Source: Quadrisphaera granulorum (lineage in GTDB: Bacteria > Actinomycetota > Actinomycetes > Actinomycetales > Quadrisphaeraceae). From it: a stretch of DNA of 64,000 nucleotides. The notes below the pieces were generated by a model. The model saw nothing but the letters and a program-made list of their open reading frames with translations, searched no databases and was not told the origin of the DNA. The stretch lies in NCBI RefSeq assembly GCF_003149145.1, contig NZ_QGDQ01000023.1, forward strand, positions 23,282 to 87,281, given 5' to 3'. The position numbers and the translations under genes are program-made. Shown here piece after piece: positions 52,350 to 58,985 of the stretch. The number at the start of each line of letters is the position of its first letter. Position 1 is the stretch's first letter.

Positions 52350-52368
52350 ATTGTGTGCAATCGGATTG
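52350..52368. promoter_or_regulatory. Candidate MarR/OhrR operator
   Basis: ATTG-TGTG-CAAT (52350-52361) overlaps CAATC-G-GATTG (52358-52368), giving two fused inverted repeats in an AT-rich stretch. This lies 28 bases before the MarR-type start, in the divergent gap, and is the expected position for autoregulation. Confidence 0.55.
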
Positions 52369-52395
52369 TACGCCGTGGAGCAATAGGCTGTCATC

Positions 52396-52881
52396 GTGAC
52401 CGCCGCCACGCCCGACACCGAGCCAGACCTCCTGGCCCTCGACCAGCAGGTCTGCTTCGCCCTGGCGGTGGCAGCCCGCAGCGTCATCGCGCTCTACCGA
52501 CCGGTGCTCGAACCGCTGGGCCTCACGCACCCGCAGTACCTCGTGATGCTGGCGCTGTGGCAGCACCGCCGCCTCACGGTGAAGGAGCTCGGCGGCCTGC
52601 TCCAGCTCGACTCGGGCACGCTCTCGCCGCTGCTCAAGCGCCTGGTCAGCGTGGGCCTGGTCACCAAGGCCCGCGACGGGAGGGACGAGCGCGTCGTCGT
52701 CGTCGAACTCACCGAAACCGGCAGTGCCCTGCGCCAGCAGGCGCTGGCCGTGCCGCGCGCGGTCATGGCTCGCCTGCGGATGGACGTCGGCGACCTCGTG
52801 GCGCTGCGCGACTCCCTCACGTCCGTCATCGCCGCGGCGACGACGGCGGGGCCTCCCCCGGCGGAGCAGTCTCAAACGTGA
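52396..52881 (+). CDS. MarR-family regulator, OhrR-like
   Basis: A 161-residue winged-helix repressor. The N-terminal LLALDQQVCFALAVAAR holds Cys20 at the position of the peroxide-sensing cysteine of OhrR. The DNA-binding domain includes LTVKELGGLLQLDSGTLSPL and the wing KARDGRDERVVVVELTETG. The GTG start 52396 lies just after the symmetrical site at 52350-52368. An ohr gene is absent; instead an Old Yellow Enzyme follows 77 bases downstream, suggesting redox or electrophile control of that enzyme. Confidence 0.9.
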   Translation: MTAATPDTEPDLLALDQQVCFALAVAARSVIALYRPVLEPLGLTHPQYLVMLALWQHRRLTVKELGGLLQLDSGTLSPLLKRLVSVGLVTKARDGRDERVVVVELTETGSALRQQALAVPRAVMARLRMDVGDLVALRDSLTSVIAAATTAGPPPAEQSQT

Positions 52882-52958
52882 CGGCGGGGATCTGTGGCGA
52901 TCGCCACGATCCTTGAAAGTTGGAACACATCGGAGAGGCGCTTGGGTTGATCCGGGAC

Positions 52959-54032
52959 ATGGACCTCTTCACCCCCGCCGTCTTCGGCGACCTCAAGCTG
53001 TCCAACCGCATCGTCATGGCACCGCTGACCCGCCTGCGCTCGGGCGAGGAGGGCGTACCCGGTGAGCTGGTTGCCGAGATGTACGCGCAGCGCGCGAGCC
53101 TCGGCCTCCTCGTCTCCGAGGGCACCTACCCGTCACTCGAGGGTCGCGGCTACCCCGGCCAGCCGGGCATCGTCACCGACGAGCAGCAGGAGGCGTGGGG
53201 CCGTGTCGCCGAGGCCGTCCACGACGCCGGCGGCACCATCGTCATGCAGGTCATGCACGCCGGCCGCGTCTCGCACGCCGACATCACCGGAACCGGGCGG
53301 ACTGTCGCGCCGAGCGCCGTCGCCATCGACGGTGATGTTCACGTGCCCAGCGGCAAGAAGCGGTACGACACCCCGCACGCGCTGACCCTCGACGAGCTCG
53401 AGGAGGTGCGCGAGCAGTTCGTCGCCGCCTCGAAGCGCGCCGTCGCCGCCGGGCTGGACGGCGTGGAGATCCACGGCGCCAACGGCTACCTGCTCCACGA
53501 GTTCCTCTCCCCCGTCTCGAACACCCGCACCGACCTCTACGGCGGCACGCCCGAGGCTCGCGCGCGCTTCGTGGTGGAGACCGTCCGCGCCGTGGCCGAA
53601 GCCGTCGGCGCGGGCCGCACGGGCCTGCGCATCAGCCCCGCCCACAACATCCAGGACGTCTGGGAGAAGGACGCCGACGACGTCGCCGCCACCTACGCCG
53701 CGCTCGCCGGCGGGCTCGCCGACCTCGACCTGGCGTACCTGTCCGTGCTGCACGCCGACCTCGGCGGTGCGCTCGTGCAGGACATCCGCCGTCGCGTGGG
53801 CGCTCCGCTCATCGCCAACAACGGCTTCGGCGCGCCGAGCACGCGCGAGCTCGCGCAGCAGCTCGTGGCCGACGGGATCGCGGACGCCGTCGCGGTGGGC
53901 CGTCCGGTCATCGCCAACCCGGACCTGGCCGAGCGTTGGCGCATCGGCGCCGACGAGAACGAGCCCGACGGCTCGACGTTCTACGGTGGCGGCGCGAAGG
54001 GCTACACGGACTACCCGCGCCTCGCCCTCTGA
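52959..54032 (+). CDS. Old Yellow Enzyme family alkene reductase (NemA-like)
   Basis: A 357-residue FMN-dependent ene-reductase. DLFTPAVFGDLKLSNRIVMA opens the barrel. Substrate-binding His172 and Asn175 lie in VEIHGANGYLLHEFLSP, and LSPVSNTRTDLYGGTPEAR and ADAVAVGRPVIANPDLAERW bind flavin. GRGYPGQPGIVTDEQ is typical of the NemA group. ATG 52959 is chosen by family start; an upstream TTG frame from 52920 is possible. It reduces electrophilic alkenes or nitro compounds using NADPH. Control by the upstream OhrR-like regulator fits a role in electrophile stress. Confidence 0.94.
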   Translation: MDLFTPAVFGDLKLSNRIVMAPLTRLRSGEEGVPGELVAEMYAQRASLGLLVSEGTYPSLEGRGYPGQPGIVTDEQQEAWGRVAEAVHDAGGTIVMQVMHAGRVSHADITGTGRTVAPSAVAIDGDVHVPSGKKRYDTPHALTLDELEEVREQFVAASKRAVAAGLDGVEIHGANGYLLHEFLSPVSNTRTDLYGGTPEARARFVVETVRAVAEAVGAGRTGLRISPAHNIQDVWEKDADDVAATYAALAGGLADLDLAYLSVLHADLGGALVQDIRRRVGAPLIANNGFGAPSTRELAQQLVADGIADAVAVGRPVIANPDLAERWRIGADENEPDGSTFYGGGAKGYTDYPRLAL

Positions 54033-54042
54033 CAACCCCGTC

Positions 54043-54092
54043 CGTGATCATGGGCAGTTGGCCACCGAGGTGGCCGACTGCCCATGATCACG
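54043..54092. repeat. TGATCATG-type paired repeat with 24-bp stem
   Basis: The arm at 54043-54066 pairs with 54069-54092 with one mismatch that would be a G-U pair in RNA, leaving a two-base loop. It lies between the convergent OYE and AAA ATPase genes and ends two bases before the ATPase stop, so it is a plausible shared terminator. Confidence 0.85.
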
Positions 54093-54093
54093 C

Positions 54094-55650
54094 TTAGGGG
54101 TGGTGGCGGAACCAGCCACCGCTTGAGCGGTACTGCTGAGCCGTCTGGACCACCTGGACGCCTGGCTCGTAGCTGCCGTCGTAGCTCACGGTCCCTTCTC
54201 CGTCGGGCTCGTCGGACTGGTCGGCGGGGACGCCGAGCAGCGCGCGCGTCAGCGCCTGGCTGGAGTCGAGCAGGTCGTCGAGGGCGTGCCGCAGGTGCTC
54301 CCCGGTGACCTCGCGGACCGCCTCGCCGGACTGCGTGGCGTCGTCGTCCTGAGCCATCGCCGCCTCGAGCACGGCGCGGCGCACGAGCTCCTTGACGAAC
54401 GACGCCGTCACGCCCTCCGAGCGCGCCACGACCTCGTCGACCACCTCGTCGCTGGCCGTCAGCGGCACCGCCCGTGAGTACAGCCGCAGGAGACGACGGC
54501 GAGCGTCGGCGTCCGGCAGGCCGATCTCCAGCGCCACGTCCACGCGTCCGGGGCGGGCCGCGAGCGCCCGCTCGAGAGCCTCGGCGCGATTGGTGGTGAG
54601 GAGGAAGAGCAGGTCGGCGTCGGCGGCTGCGCCGTCCATCGCGTCGAGCAGCTCGAAGAGCACAGGGCTCATGCCGTGGCCGTAGGAGCGGTCTTCGGCG
54701 ACCAGGTCGACGTCTTCGAGGACGACGACGGCGGGCTGCAGCTCGCGCGCCATCGCCGCGACCGCGCCGATGAGGTGGAGAGAGCGGCCGGAGAGCAGCA
54801 ACGCGGTGGTATCGGGCAGGTGCGTGACGACGTACCGGGTGGTGTGGGTCTTGCCCGTGCCGGGCGGGCCGTAGAGCAGCAGACCGCGCTTGAGGTGCTG
54901 GCCGCTGGCGCGCAGCACCTCCCGGCGGGCCGCGACGGCGAGGGTGTGCCGCTCGACGCGGGCGAGCACGCTCTCGGGGAGGACGACGTCGTCCCGTTCG
55001 GTGCGGGGCAGGTCGGGGAAGCGGACGGTCATGCTGCCGTGGTCGGTGCTGCCGATCTCCAGAACCTGGCCGCGGTAGACGTTCTTCGCGGAGCGCAGCG
55101 CCTCGAGTTCACCGAGCAGCTCCTGCGCGTGCGCGGTCTCGAGACCCGCGACCTCCACGGTGAGCCCGCTGTGGCCGTGCTGGTCGGCGGGACCGCGGAC
55201 GTGGAGCACGTGACGCCCGCGGTGGTCCTCGACGAGGAGCAGCACGGCTCGCCACACCGCCGTGGTGCTGGTGGGCCCGGAGGGCAGGTCGTCGACGGGC
55301 GGCTTGGTGACGCGCAGCGGCGGCAGGTGCGAGCCCTGCAGCATCTGCGCGACGTCGACGGTGCCGAAGTGCGGCGGGATCGTGTAGCCGACCACCTCGA
55401 CGGACCGACCGTGCTCCGCGCTCCACGCGTCCAGCGCCAGCTGGAGGTTGACGCGGTCGAACACGGCGAACTCGCGGCTGAGGACGCCGGCGTCGACGGC
55501 GCCCTCCCCGAGATGGTCACGGATCTTCGTCACGAGCGGCGGGATCCGCTCGGCGGTGGTCTCCTGCGCCCACTCGAGCAGGCCGGTGACGGCCCGCGCC
55601 AGGGCGAGCCGGTCGTCGTCGGGGGTGCGGGGCGAGGGGGTATCCGTCAC
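54094..55650 (-). CDS. AAA-family ATPase
   Basis: A 518-residue AAA protein with a single ATPase domain in the C-terminal half. Walker A is GPPGTGKT (261-268) and Walker B VVVLEDVDL with Glu312-Asp313. Sensor 1 is LFLLTTNRAEALERAL, and the arginine region is AARPGRVDVALEIGLPD. The N-terminal 230 residues, including SVEVVGYTIPPHFGTVDVAQ, form a domain I do not recognise. The C-terminus is acidic then aromatic/Ser-rich. It may be a remodelling ATPase of the FtsH/CDC48-like clade without a protease. The start is uncertain: GTG 55650, or ATG 55689 overlapping the upstream gene. Confidence 0.87.
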   Translation of the reverse strand: MTDTPSPRTPDDDRLALARAVTGLLEWAQETTAERIPPLVTKIRDHLGEGAVDAGVLSREFAVFDRVNLQLALDAWSAEHGRSVEVVGYTIPPHFGTVDVAQMLQGSHLPPLRVTKPPVDDLPSGPTSTTAVWRAVLLLVEDHRGRHVLHVRGPADQHGHSGLTVEVAGLETAHAQELLGELEALRSAKNVYRGQVLEIGSTDHGSMTVRFPDLPRTERDDVVLPESVLARVERHTLAVAARREVLRASGQHLKRGLLLYGPPGTGKTHTTRYVVTHLPDTTALLLSGRSLHLIGAVAAMARELQPAVVVLEDVDLVAEDRSYGHGMSPVLFELLDAMDGAAADADLLFLLTTNRAEALERALAARPGRVDVALEIGLPDADARRRLLRLYSRAVPLTASDEVVDEVVARSEGVTASFVKELVRRAVLEAAMAQDDDATQSGEAVREVTGEHLRHALDDLLDSSQALTRALLGVPADQSDEPDGEGTVSYDGSYEPGVQVVQTAQQYRSSGGWFRHHP

Positions 55651-55672
55651 CGGTGCATCGTTGCTGCGTAGG

Positions 55673-56689
55673 TCACCGCGGCGCGTCATCCCTCAGCCGG
55701 ACGCTGGTCGCTCCAGACCCGTCCCACCAGCGCAACAGCCGCAGCGCGTGGAACGTCATCCACCGCGACGGCTCGCCGACCCCGCCGTCGACGTCGAACC
55801 ACACGCGGCCCTCGTGGCGGAGCTCCTGGTGCCACGTGCCGTCGTCGTCGCGAGCCTCTCGAACGAGGGCCACGGCCTTGGCGAGGCGCGGGTCGGGGGT
55901 GAGCCCGTCATGGAGTGCCGCGGAGCGGAAGTGGTCGGCGGCGCGCAGCGCGCTGTACACCCAGCGGTAGGGGTAGGCGAAGTGCGTTGCCCACGGCGCG
56001 TGACTTTCGCCGGTGCTGAGGCGCTGCAGGAGGTGGCGTTGCAGCAGGTACTCCTCGCCGCGGTGCCGCGCTGCGCGCAGCACACCAGTGCCGCGTGTGC
56101 CGCCGGTGCGCTGCTCGTGGTCGAGCAGGCCGATGACAGCGTTGATCGTGGAGTGGAAGGAGCTGCGAGTCGAGCCGTTCACCCACTCGCAGTTCCACCC
56201 GCCGTCGTCGAGCTGGTGGGAAGGGAACCACGCCGCGATGGCCGATACGTCAGCACCGAGCCACGCCCCGTTGGCGAGGGTGAAGGCGTTGATGCAGACG
56301 TCGACCTCGCCGCCCCAGTACGGCAGGTCCTCGTACTCCCAGCGCACGGCGGCGAGCAGCTCTGCCGTACGCGGCCGCAGCGCCGAGGCGGGCACGCCCC
56401 ACTCCCGCAGCTGGTTCAGCGACCACGTGGTGGCGGTGTACGGCTGGCCAGGCTCATCGGGGAACGTGCCCTCGCGAACCTCCCTCGGGAAGTACGCGCC
56501 GCCCGCCCACTGGCCGTCGTCGCCCTGGAGGGCCAGCAGCCGCGCACCGAAACCTTCGGTGGCCGTGCCCGCTCGGGTCGCCTCCCAGACGGCCGGAGGC
56601 TCGTGCGCCAAATCTCGCTGCACCTGCCAGCGCAGCGCGGGATCGGAGTCGAGCAGCCACGCGAGCACCTCGTCATCGGTCACGCCCAC
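55673..56689 (-). CDS. Squalene-cyclase/prenyltransferase-like alpha/alpha-toroid protein
   Basis: A 338-residue protein with repeats of the terpenoid-cyclase toroid. Repeated motifs are LQGDDGQWAGGAYF, HQLDDGGWNCEWVNGS and REARDDDGTWHQEL. DVCINAFTLANGAWLG and MTFHALRLLRWWDGSG lie in the helices. No clear DxDD cyclase motif is seen, so it may bind rather than cyclise a substrate. It starts at GTG 56689. Its end overlaps or abuts the AAA ATPase start, indicating one operon. Confidence 0.85.
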   Translation of the reverse strand: MGVTDDEVLAWLLDSDPALRWQVQRDLAHEPPAVWEATRAGTATEGFGARLLALQGDDGQWAGGAYFPREVREGTFPDEPGQPYTATTWSLNQLREWGVPASALRPRTAELLAAVRWEYEDLPYWGGEVDVCINAFTLANGAWLGADVSAIAAWFPSHQLDDGGWNCEWVNGSTRSSFHSTINAVIGLLDHEQRTGGTRGTGVLRAARHRGEEYLLQRHLLQRLSTGESHAPWATHFAYPYRWVYSALRAADHFRSAALHDGLTPDPRLAKAVALVREARDDDGTWHQELRHEGRVWFDVDGGVGEPSRWMTFHALRLLRWWDGSGATSVRLRDDAPR

Positions 56690-56765
56690 GGACGCTAGAC
56701 CCGTCCGCCGACACCGCGATTCTGGCGCTGACGTCCTTGATCGTGCGCGGGGGCGGCGCCGGCCA

Positions 56766-56804
56766 TTGACACGAGCTGGGTTCCCTGGTTAGTTACTCGA
56801 CTAA
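56766..56804 (+). promoter_or_regulatory. Promoter with overlapping YtrA-type operator
   Basis: TTGACA at 56766-56771 is a consensus -35 box. After 17 bases comes TTAGT-TACTCG-ACTAA (56789-56804), an inverted repeat covering the -10 position. AAGGAGG and the GntR start follow. Binding of the GntR product here would block polymerase, as known for YtrA-family regulators. Confidence 0.7.
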
Positions 56805-56821
56805 TGAACCAAGGAGGTCGC

Positions 56822-57259
56822 GTGATCGACGACGGCCGACCGATCTTCCAGCAGATCGCCGACCAGCTCGCCGACGGCATCGCCGCCGGCGCCTACCCGG
56901 AGGGCACCCAGGTGCCCTCCACCACCGAGCTCGCCGCGTTCCACCGCATCAACCCAGCGACCGTCGGCAAGGGCGTGAACCTGCTCGTCGAGCGGGGTCT
57001 GCTCCACAAGCGCCGCGGGCTGGGGATGTTCGTCAGCGACGGCGCGCGCGACGCGCTCCTCGCCGACCGCACCGCCCGCTTCTCCGATGCCTTCGTCGCG
57101 CCGCTGCTCGAGGAGGCCCGCGCCCTCGGTCTGGACCTCGGCGAAGTGCACCGCCTCGTCGACGAACGCGCTGACCAGCGCATGCGAAGGGATCCGGCCC
57201 AGCACGAACCGCCGCAGCAGCGCCACCCTGGACCCGACCGCGAGAGGACTCCCCTGTGA
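56822..57259 (+). CDS. GntR-family regulator, YtrA type
   Basis: A 145-residue short GntR regulator. The winged helix spans PIFQQIADQLADGIAAGAYP and VPSTTELAAFHRINPATVGK (residues about 7-52), followed by GLLHKRRGLGMFVSDGAR and a brief helical dimerisation tail. GTG 56822 has a full AAGGAGG upstream. It overlaps the ATPase gene by four bases. YtrA-type regulators repress neighbouring ABC genes and are often relieved by cell-wall-active antibiotics; that role is inferred here. Confidence 0.92.
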   Translation: MIDDGRPIFQQIADQLADGIAAGAYPEGTQVPSTTELAAFHRINPATVGKGVNLLVERGLLHKRRGLGMFVSDGARDALLADRTARFSDAFVAPLLEEARALGLDLGEVHRLVDERADQRMRRDPAQHEPPQQRHPGPDRERTPL

Positions 57260-58215
57260 GCACCGGCCACGCCGTCTCCACCGTCCACGCCGACAGCGCG
57301 CCGGCTGTCCGGCTCGACCGCGTCGGCCGGGCCTTCCGGCAGACCCACGCCCTCGACGACGTCACGCTCGAGGTCCCCCACGGCACGGTGTGCGGCCTGC
57401 TCGGCCGCAACGGCGCCGGCAAGACGACGCTGATGTCGCTGCTCGCCGGCCACGATCGGCCGACCAGCGGCCGCGTCGAGGTGTTCGGGCACGACCCCTT
57501 CACCCACGCGCCCACCACCAGCGCTGTGAGCTTCGTCCGCGACGCCCAGCGCTACCCCGACGACTTCCGCCTGCGCCACGTGCTCGCGGTCGCCCCACGC
57601 TTCCACCCGCAGTGGAGTCACGAGCGCGCCGCGGAGCTGGTCGACGCGTTCAGGTTGCCGGCCCGCACGGACGTCAAGAAGTTCTCCCGGGGCCAGCTGT
57701 CGGCGCTGGGCATCGTGCTGGGGCTGTCCTCACGGGCGCCGCTGACCGTGTTCGACGAGCCGTACCTCGGCTTGGACGCCAGCGCCCGCCGGATCTTCTA
57801 CGCCCAGCTCGTCGAAGACCTCGCCGAGCACCCGCGCACCGTGGTCGTCTCGACGCACCTCATCGACGAGATGGAAGCGCTGCTCGAGCACGTCGTGGTG
57901 CTCGAAGGCGGCCGCGTGGTGCGCGACTGCAGCCTCGACGAGGCGCGCAGCGCCGCCTACACCGTCAGCGGGCCCGCCGTCGTCGTCGCCGACCTCGTCC
58001 ACGGGCTACCGGTGCTCGCCAGCAGTCGCCTGGGCGGGCTGCGGTCGGTGACGGTCGAGGCGACGCTGACGCCGGAAGCCGCGGCGGCCGCGCGGGCGGC
58101 CGGCGCTCAGGTCGAGCCGGCGAGCCTGCAGGACGTCGTCGCAGCCCACGGTGCTGGACCCTCCACCGGACACACCACCGAACAGCACCTCGAGACGGCA
58201 GGAGCCCGATCATGA
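57256..58215 (+). CDS. ABC transporter ATP-binding protein (YtrB/EcsA-like)
   Basis: A 319-residue ATPase. Walker A is LLGRNGAGKTTLMSLL and Walker B LTVFDEPYLGLDASAR, with the switch histidine in VVVSTHLIDEME. The signature is degenerate: KKFSRGQLSALGIVLG instead of LSGGQ. A 90-residue C-terminal extension (SVTVEATLTPEAAAAARAAG) follows the core. Start GTG 57256 overlaps the regulator stop and its own stop overlaps the permease (ATGA). It forms a compact GntR-ATPase-permease operon of the antibiotic-response type. Confidence 0.92.
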   Translation: MSTGHAVSTVHADSAPAVRLDRVGRAFRQTHALDDVTLEVPHGTVCGLLGRNGAGKTTLMSLLAGHDRPTSGRVEVFGHDPFTHAPTTSAVSFVRDAQRYPDDFRLRHVLAVAPRFHPQWSHERAAELVDAFRLPARTDVKKFSRGQLSALGIVLGLSSRAPLTVFDEPYLGLDASARRIFYAQLVEDLAEHPRTVVVSTHLIDEMEALLEHVVVLEGGRVVRDCSLDEARSAAYTVSGPAVVVADLVHGLPVLASSRLGGLRSVTVEATLTPEAAAAARAAGAQVEPASLQDVVAAHGAGPSTGHTTEQHLETAGARS

Positions 58216-58985
58216 CGACGACGACGGCGCCCGCGTTCGCCCCTGAGGCAAGCACCGCCCCAGCAGCCGTGAGGGCTCCCAGCCCGCTCGACGTGGTGGC
58301 ACTGCAGACCACCAAGCGGTTCATGACGTTCGCCGTGCCGCTGGTGACGCTGGGGCTGGTGCTCCTCGTCTCCGGGGTGATCGCGGCGTTCTTCTACCAG
58401 ATGGGGTCCCGACCGGGTACCGACGAGTGGATCAGCAACAGCCGCAACAACCCCGGCGTGCTGTGGGCGCTGCCCGGCTTCCTCGGGTACTACGGCGTGC
58501 AGTCGGTGGCCACCACCTTCCCCTTCGCGCTGGCGCTGGGCACCAGCCGGCGCGCCTTCACCACCGGCACGCTCGCGTTCCACGGACTGCTGTCGGCGTA
58601 CATCGCCGTCGTCGGGCTGGTGCTCCTGGGCGTGGAGCGCCTCACTGGGCAGTGGTTCGTGGGGCTGTACCTCATGGACGTCGTGGTGCTCGGCGGCGGC
58701 GACCCGCTGCGGCTGGTCGGGATCCTGTTCTTCGGCAGCCTGACGATGCTCTCGCTGGGCGCGCTGTTCGCGGCGGCGTGGGTGCGCTTCGGCCCGCGCG
58801 GGCCGGTCGTGCTCGGCATCACGAGTGCGGCACTGCTCGCCGCGGTGGCGCTGCTGCTCGCGCCGCACCTGGGCGCCGTCGCAGATGCGTTCCAGCTGTG
58901 GTGGCTTGCCGCGACGGCGGCAGGAATCATCGCGGTGGCGTGCGTCGGGGAGCTCGCGCTACTGCGGCGGGCGTCAGTGCGCTGA
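58212..58985 (+). CDS. ABC transporter permease
   Basis: A 257-residue membrane protein with about six hydrophobic segments, including FMTFAVPLVTLGLVLLVSGV, TLAFHGLLSAYIAVVGLVLL, LVGILFFGSLTMLSLGALFA and VVLGITSAALLAAVALLLAP. ATG 58212 overlaps the ATPase stop. Its last 59 bases overlap the 3' end of the opposing polymerase gene, so the two genes share DNA. No substrate can be named. Confidence 0.88.
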   Translation: MTTTTAPAFAPEASTAPAAVRAPSPLDVVALQTTKRFMTFAVPLVTLGLVLLVSGVIAAFFYQMGSRPGTDEWISNSRNNPGVLWALPGFLGYYGVQSVATTFPFALALGTSRRAFTTGTLAFHGLLSAYIAVVGLVLLGVERLTGQWFVGLYLMDVVVLGGGDPLRLVGILFFGSLTMLSLGALFAAAWVRFGPRGPVVLGITSAALLAAVALLLAPHLGAVADAFQLWWLAATAAGIIAVACVGELALLRRASVR

